64,000 nucleotides of DNA from Micropterus salmoides (taxonomy: Eukaryota > Chordata > Actinopteri > Centrarchiformes > Centrarchidae). Where the stretch lies: contig NW_024042261.1 of the NCBI RefSeq assembly GCF_014851395.1, positions 34,869,942 through 34,933,941 on the forward strand, given 5' to 3'. Position numbers and translations under genes: made by a program. Position 1 is the stretch's first letter, and every line of letters starts with the position of its first letter. Of the stretch, positions 51,401 to 59,801 are shown piece after piece. The notes under the pieces are model-generated. The model was not told the DNA's origin. It saw only the letters and a list, made by a program, of their open reading frames with translations, and ran no database searches.

Positions 51401-54400
51401 TTGTGAATGAATGAATGACCTGAGCGAAAACATTTGTACCAAAGCTCAAAGAAGGTTTATGCCCAGATACAAAGATACATTTTGTTGAGCCACTTGTTCA
51501 GGTTTCAGGTTTCTAACCAAAAATATATCCTATTAGTTTTATTTACAGAGCTAGAAGTCAATGTAACACTAGTCTGCACGCACGCAAAGACGTGCCTAGT
51601 CAGTCTATAATGTCTGAAATGTAACTCTGCAGTGATGTTGACCAAATAGAAGCTGCAGGCTGTTAGGGGTGATTTGCTTCAGTTGCACCAGACTGTGTTT
51701 GTTTGTGTATGAGGGTATGCGGGGGTGTGTGTGAGTGCATAGTGAAAATGGCTTCCTCCCCATGCAGTTGCTAGCCTAAATCCAGTAGGCGCTTGATTCC
51801 TGTCCTCTTCTCTCCCATTATGCTTGATAATTAATTGGCCTCATTAACTCATTATGATTAGCAACCTCAGCCTCTGCTGTCCTGATCCCACTCTCTCTGT
51901 TTTGTATCACACACAAGTAAAGAGAGGAATAGTTTGAGATGAATAGTGTGAAAAGGCTTGATATTTAAATATAGTATTTGAATGTTAAAACATCTGTTTG
52001 GTGTTGTGTCTCTGTGACTGCTTCTTGTATGTTGTTTCATGTTGTGAAACCTCCTTTTTATAGCATCAAATAACCAAACTTATCAGAAATATTAATACTT
52101 GAACATGCATCATGTGTCATAAGAACTACCTAAAATGACAGAAACCACCAAAAACTTACCATATTTGACATGTACTCCAATTTTTTAGTTTGGGCCATCT
52201 CCCATCTGCTAAAATGCAGCCAGCAGCCAGGAGGCAAACGAGATGTTTTGGCTTCACTTTTGGGAAGCTGTCATGTCGTCTATCTTTATATACAGTCATT
52301 GGTTTGCACACAGTCATTGGTTTGCAGAGATAACAGTTGAACACTACTAAACACTAGTTGCCCCATGAGTCAAAACACAATTATTTAACAGAGAAACAAT
52401 TTAAATCCTTACTAATAGTGGACAAAAGTTTGGCCTGAAGGTGACGCTATGTGTTTTCCTAAATCCTGTATGCTCTGTACAGTTGGCACGTTTGGATATA
52501 TTAGCCTCAGCTTGTCAGGCTCAGCTACGCAATGGCAGACTTTAATCAGCTAAAGTCTCGGCTTTACTTGGGCTCGGCCATGCATTGAGCTAACATGCTA
52601 ACATTAGGAGTTCCTCCAAAACACAGCGAATGTTAGTGGTAGCATGTCTACATTTAGCATGTTGACGTATGTATGTTTGTCACCTATTGGATGTTGGAAC
52701 ATTTATTACATAATGTTAAACAACATTTTAAATGTTACATGCTAAAAGTTATCATGTTAAGCAAAGTAATATGGTAACATTTGGCTTGTTAGCCTGCTAA
52801 TGTTACCATGTTTCCATATCCAATTACCATTTGTCTGAATTTATGGCTAAGGCTGACAGTCTTTTGTCATAATCTGGACTTAATGTGTTTGAAATGTTTG
52901 CGTGTTTGTGGTGCTAGATGAAATGTTGGGATCACAAGCACCTTTAGTTTCTGTAGCAAACATTATGGTACGATTGTTGAGATATTTCTTTCTGCACTGA
53001 TGTTAGAATTGCCTGTTCTGTTCTGCCCTCTGATTTATAATCAGTAAAACTCTTTTGTATTAAACTTTTATTTTGAAAGATCTGCCTTTATTTTGATACT
53101 GCAGGAGACATGCCCTGCATTCTGGGGTAGGAAACCTCAGTTGAGAGTTGCAGGTGTAGATGTGCACATGGTGAAGTTTTCACCTGTGTCTTCGCTTTTC
53201 TTTCTCCCCCGAAAGCAATGGCTGTAAGTTTTTTGGTTGTTTAATACATTATTTGACATGTATAAGTGACCTAGGTTTACTTCCTGTGTACAATGTTAGT
53301 TGTAAATGCACATAATTAACAGGAATTCATTCTAGTGTGAGAGAGATGCTAATTTGTGATAAAGTTAGGCTAGATGCTAATGGTAACACATAATTTACAT
53401 GTAATTTGGTTTATGGCTAGTGTTAGCTCTTATTGGCCAGCTGTTTTGTAGTCATACAGCAACTTTGTTTGTTGCCAAAGAGACATTATAAGTATTTCCT
53501 GCCTTTTGTTTATTTCAGTTTCACTCATAAGTTTTCACCTGTCGAACATGAAGATCAAAGTCAATAAAGGAGCAAGGCGCCCGCTTCCTGGCTCGTGAAA
53601 ATTGAGTTTGGCTGGCTGTTGACGTAACGGAAACAGTACACACTAGAGCTAAGTTAATAAAATTATTTTTAAAAACTAACAACATATCTTTATCTCTTTT
53701 TGATATATACTACATTATGCAACTGCCTCACACACAAAGCCCTGTGTGCATTAAGCTTTGACCTGTAGTTTTGTGCTGGCTCTGCAGTACAGGAGAAAGT
53801 GTGTGCGTAAAAGAGGGAGTGTGTGTAGGTGTGCTTGTAGGCGGGTGGTGTGTGGTGAGAACATCAATGGAGCAGTGATGATACCAGCACTCTCTCTGAG
53901 AGCAAATGGTAAACTGAGATGGATATCTGCTGTTATATTTTTATTCTTCAATCAATTCCAGTTTTATTTAGATTCTTTAGCATTACTGTTCATGCAGCAT
54001 TCACGCAAAGCATAAAGAACTAGACTGAACTGAGACAGTGATGCTGGGGAAGACAGAGAAGGCTGAAACCCTGCTGTCAAGACACTTATCCTTCAAAGAC
54101 AGCTCTGCCTTGACTGGCCTTCATGCACACCAGAAGAGTTTAAACCTTAATCTGTTTGCTCACTTTTCTGCAAATTTTTGTTTATTTTGTCTTCAGAAGA
54201 CTTCTGGTTTTAAGAGTAACCCATAAACGTTAACAGTGAACATTTAATTTTCTGGTCAAATTCTTATTATTGCTTTTAAACTGAGTTAACAAGCACCCAG
54301 TGTATTTACCTCTTTCTTTTCTAGTTCATAGTGCTGCGAAATGAAAGGAATCTCAACAGAGTGTCCTACACCTCCCAAACCGTAGAGCACTCTGAGCTTT

Positions 54401-57400
54401 CTGAAGCTCTCAGTACAGAAAGACACACTCAAGGGGGGTTGACAAAAGTCAAAAAAAACAACAAAATAAAACATGTTCAGTGCTTCTCTTCCTACAGTCA
54501 AAGTGATGCTTTTACAGCAGCACAGGGGAAGAGAAGAGGGCACCTTTTAGATAGATGGGACAACAGCGCTCATCTCCGCCTCTAGCTGGGCACCTTTTGG
54601 ATAAAAGATTTTGTCTGTCATGATTGTGTTATGGGGACACTCTTTCCTTTTGGGGGCAAAACAGAAGTCCAAATAACGTAAGGTCAATGTAAAGTCCTTT
54701 GAATTGATGGATACATGACTGTGTGTGTATCTGTAAACCTACTCTAGTTATGTTAACATTAGTTTTACTTCCATTTGTTTCCTCTAGCATTTTTTGCTAA
54801 CAAGTGGACATCATGCCACCAGTTGCTGACCTAGACTATTATTTACAAATTACTAGGGCTGGGCATGTTAACATTAATTAATTAATGCCACCAATTACTT
54901 TATCGCACTTTAACGCATTTTTTTAATTATTATTTTGAAAGTCCATTGCTCACTGGCTCTACACATGCAATCCATGGGTCACAGGAGGGGTGGGATGTTG
55001 ATGTCTCTTTTCCAATTGATTTGTGCTGCACGTCACGTACAAAAAGTTCAAGACAATTCAACTTTGAGTTGGCCATGCTCGACCACTTCACCTTCACCCA
55101 ACTCTAACAGGGAAACTTGCTACTGATTGAACATAGACTGTTTCTGCTGCTCCCTGATAAAAGAAAAATGTTTCTGCTGATACCTGTTCAGAAACATTTG
55201 CACATAACAATGCGATTAATCGAAAGAAAATCATGTGATTAATCGCGATTAAAAATTTTAATCGTTGCCCAGCACTACAAATAACAAATAATACACACTA
55301 ATAATAATAAGAAAACATGAGGATGATTTCCAGGAGGTGGTGATGTTTTGTACTAATCATCATAATATATTATTTAAGAAGTTAATAAAATTCCTTCTGC
55401 TGCTTGATTATTTGTAGTATGAATGGCTCCTGCCGCTGCCATTGCATGCATCACTTTCTGTGTTTCCTCATGAAAGAGATATACTACTGAGATATACACT
55501 ATGAACAGAATAGAGTTTGAATCTGAAAAATGTCACCAATTATTCATTTAGAAAGTGATTGCTATCACCTGGAACATTGTTGTTGCCGTTTGGTCGTACG
55601 AGCAGATTTTTGACAAGTGGAGTAAATATTGACGCGGTAGCTGCAGTAGCCTGAGTGTGACAGACACACACAGACCAGCAGAGTGTCAGCAGTGACGCTC
55701 AGGAGCAGATGTCTGCTGTAATATACAGACCAGACAGCAGAATGAGGACAACCCATCTGTTACTGTTAGCGTCAGTCTTCTGTCAGGAGTCCTCTCACAC
55801 TGTCCTTCAGGACTCTTATTCCTCCTTTTCTTCTTCACGTTGCCTGTTTCTTGTGTTTGATTTTGTTCTTGGCCAATTTAGTGTGGGTTCATATATTCTT
55901 TTAGTATTCAATCACATCAGTACAATCATTTTTTATTATCACATAATTGAGTAAAATATCTATAAAATATTTCATTATATCTTTTCACTGAGTAATGAGT
56001 GTATAGCTTGTTAAACAGTGTAAATTTGCTGTCCCCTCAAAATTACACATCACACAGCCATTAATGTCTAAACCGCTGGCAACAAAAGTGAGTACACCCC
56101 TGAGTGAAAATGTCCAAATTTGGCCCAATTAGCCATTTTCCCTCCCCGGTGTCATGTGAATCGTTAGTGTTACAGGGCCTCAGGTGTGTTAAATTTGGTG
56201 TTATCGCTCTCACACTCCAGCATACTGGTCACTGGAAGTTCAACATGGCACCTCATGGCAAAGAACTCTCTGAGGATCTGACAAAAGAATTGTTGCTCTA
56301 CCTAAAGATGGCCGAGGCTACAAGAAGATTGGCAAGACCCTGAAACTGAGCTGCAGCACGGTGGCCACGACCATACAGTGATTCAACAGGACAGGTTCCA
56401 CTATAGCTTCTCCTGCGTGCTTTGAAAGGGAGGGGTGAGCAATGAATGATGGTGCATTCATGTGGTGTTGGAATAATAAAAAAGATATAAAAAAGTGTAC
56501 ATGGGACATAAAGAAGTATACAGAACTTTTATTCTTGCAAAATCAGTATTGTGTGTATATATATTGCAAACATGTAATTTGTAATATGCTTATAACGGTT
56601 AGTTTGCTGTCCATGTAGAGTGAACTAGATGTCTGGGTGTTTATATGCTTTGATAATGAAAATCCAACACATCTTAGTAGGAGCATCCATGTTGATTCCA
56701 TATTTTGACTAAAGAGCACATGAACACACAGTGAAGTCAGAAGAATGACTTCATAACTCGGGACATGGGGCCATGTGAATGCACTGTGAGCCACAGGTTG
56801 CAATTCACAATCCTCACCGCTAGATGTCACTAAAACTTACATACTGAAACTTTAAATAGTATTTGACAAAAGACAATTTAAGGTATTTTAATAAAAGTTT
56901 TTTTAGTAAAGATTTACTTACATCACCAGATGGACATGTAAAATGTAGAAGAAACTCAAACATTGTTTTAATAGAAAAAGAAAAAGACAGTACTGACCAC
57001 ACTTCACAGGCAACACGCTTACCATTTTAAATGGTTACATTCACCCAGTGACTTTGAATTGCACTTCTATAAAGTTGGGCCACTTGCAAGAGACAGATTA
57101 AAAAGAAGAGTGGCTCAAAATCAATACAGAAGAGGCAGAGATACCGTGGCTTTTAGTCCCAGGCGTGGGCCAAGCTCCAAAAACACTTGATCCTTCAATT
57201 CCCATAAAGCAACTCAATAGCATCTTTCATTAGACCCACCCTACCTGATAAACACCAATGTCTTTCAAACTCCCTGCACCCAGTTTGTAATGTAAAGAGT
57301 CCTGTCTCTAAGCTCATGCCATGATTATTCTAATGACAACAGAAGATATTACACTACTGTTTTCACCGGCTGACTGAACTGATCTCGAGTCAAACTAAAA

Positions 57401-59567
57401 AGAAAATACAGCTGTTATGTGCTGGATTTTCCTTCACATTGTTTCGGATCAGGTTGCTGTGGTATCTCTGAAGATACTGTTTGTGTGAGCAGTGCAACAT
57501 CATGATCCTCTTTGAACTGCAGACTGAGTATGTGTGAGTAGCAGCTCTCAGCCTGTGGGTGAAGCTACTCGAGCCCACGCAGCTCTCCCACTTACAGCAG
57601 AGGACGGCAAGCATCAGCAGGGAAACGCTACACCAGAATGAAGGCTGACATAACAGTGGAAGTTACAGGACAAAGAGTCGTGTAGTGCAGCCTGCTGTGC
57701 AGCTTTTAATTCCTCTCCATGTTCTATGTGTGTTAACGTATAAACACATTTATACCTGAGAGATGCACAGTCATTTGTTCCTGGAACGAAATATCATAGA
57801 AGATTTTTGCTCTCTTGGATGCAGGTGAATCAGAAGTTCAAGCCATTAGTGTTTGTATTTTTTGAGAGTAACCTTAATTTAATGTAACAGTATGTTTTAC
57901 AACATATTACCATAAATAGTGTTTTCCATGTATGGTCTTTTCTATATAATGTGGTCTACTATATTATTATTATCTTACATGTACTAATTTGTTAAAATCT
58001 TTTGCAAACTCTAAATGCAAATAAAGGCTGAAATAACTATAGTAACCTTCAGCTTTCATACTTTCTAAGGTAGGCTACCAGTATTTTGAACAAGAGTTTT
58101 TTGCAAAATATAGCCAAGTTGAGTTCAGTGATTGAAGCAAATAAACTCCTGGGCTATGACATTGGTATTTTCAAAAATTACATATGTTTTGTCAAAAAAA
58201 ACATTTTATTTTGTAATATCTGGCTTAACATTCACCATATAGCTCTGGAGGGTAAGTGATGGTTTTGGCAAGGACTTTAAACCTATGATGTTTTTAATAT
58301 TACTTTGTTATATGGCCAGAGACTAGACCAACCAGAGATTTCCTCAACCATTTTCACACAACCTGTCCGGGGGTTTGGAAGTTCTGTGTCTGTAGATTTT
58401 ATCATAACCTGAGTGAGTCAGGCGGGATTATGTCCTCTGTGGATGGTGAGTCACTTACTTATTTTACTGTCTTGGTGAAATGCCTTGGCAGAGTCTAAAA
58501 TTACCACCTGCCAGGCACCTAATGCTGGGAAACGTAATGGGTCACTCAAACAGGCCAGTAACTTAATTGTTCCTGAAGTTTCAAAATCTCTTGTAATTTC
58601 AAGTTCTATAGGTTTATGAAACACCATTTGACAATGTGTATTTGGTATATTTCCCTAAAACAAATTTGTACTTATTTTATTTACATACCTTTAGAGGTGA
58701 ACAAACAGTTGTTATTTTGAATGTTAGGAGCTAATTCTACGCAGACTACATTATTGTGATAACTAGTAATTTATAATACTTTCAAAATTGGCAATATTCT
58801 ATTAAAATCTACTAGCAATATTTAATAGCTATGCGATGGATATCAGTCTGTTGGTCGGTGGGTCGACCAGCACTTTCAGTCAGACTAAAATAACTCAACA
58901 ACTACTAAATAGATTGCCATGCCATTTTTTATACAGGCTTTTATTGTCCCCAGAGGATGAATCATAATTACTTTTGTGATCTTCTGACTTTTCATTTAGC
59001 ACTATTATCAGGTCATGACCACATACCTGCAAAACTAATGACATTCCCATCAGTCTCAGTCATACTTTGTGTTTTGTGGTAATTTGCAAAAGTTAACTGT
59101 TTAATATGAGCATATTAGCATGCCGACAATAGTATTTATTTCAAAGCACCGCTGTGCTTATGTACACGCTCACAGAGTTGTAATTAAGTAAGTAAGGATT
59201 ATTTGTATAGCACCTTCACAGATAAAAATCACAAAGTGCTTCACAGTAAAATGTAATACAATACAACAGTAAAATACAATGTATAAGAAAATTTTAAATA
59301 CAGATGGAAAACATAGAATTTTTTAAAAAGAGCAGCAGAACAGCGCAGCTATTTATTAAATAAAAATGTAACTTTATTAGCAGCCAAAATGATACATTAC
59401 TTGAATGTTTGGTAGTTTTTTTGTCTTTGCTTGGTTTGCTCTTCTTTCTCCCTCTAACAGACACACATATAAACAGGGGCTGTAATAGACGAATTTCAAT
59501 TGGATGGGGGAAGGATTTCACTGTGGGGGAGGAAGAAAGGAAGGAGCAGGTGTCCATAAGGAATGGC

Positions 59568-59603
<36 letters not shown>

Positions 59604-59748
59604 TGTGTGTGTCTCAAATGGTGCTCAGAACAGGATGAGGTACAAAAGGGGGGCAGAAATATGTAAAATACAGGACAGAGCGTGAGAGAAGGGGGAAGGG
59701 GAGTGTGAGGTAATTTATGAGGCATTTTAATACAACAAGGTCTAATCC

Positions 59749-59801
<53 letters not shown>

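Noticed and set aside
53100..53660. Possible small transcript or LTR pair (agttttcacctgt occurs at about 53176 and 53531)
   Set aside because: The shared word is only 13 bp and the flanks do not align; insufficient for an LTR or ncRNA call.
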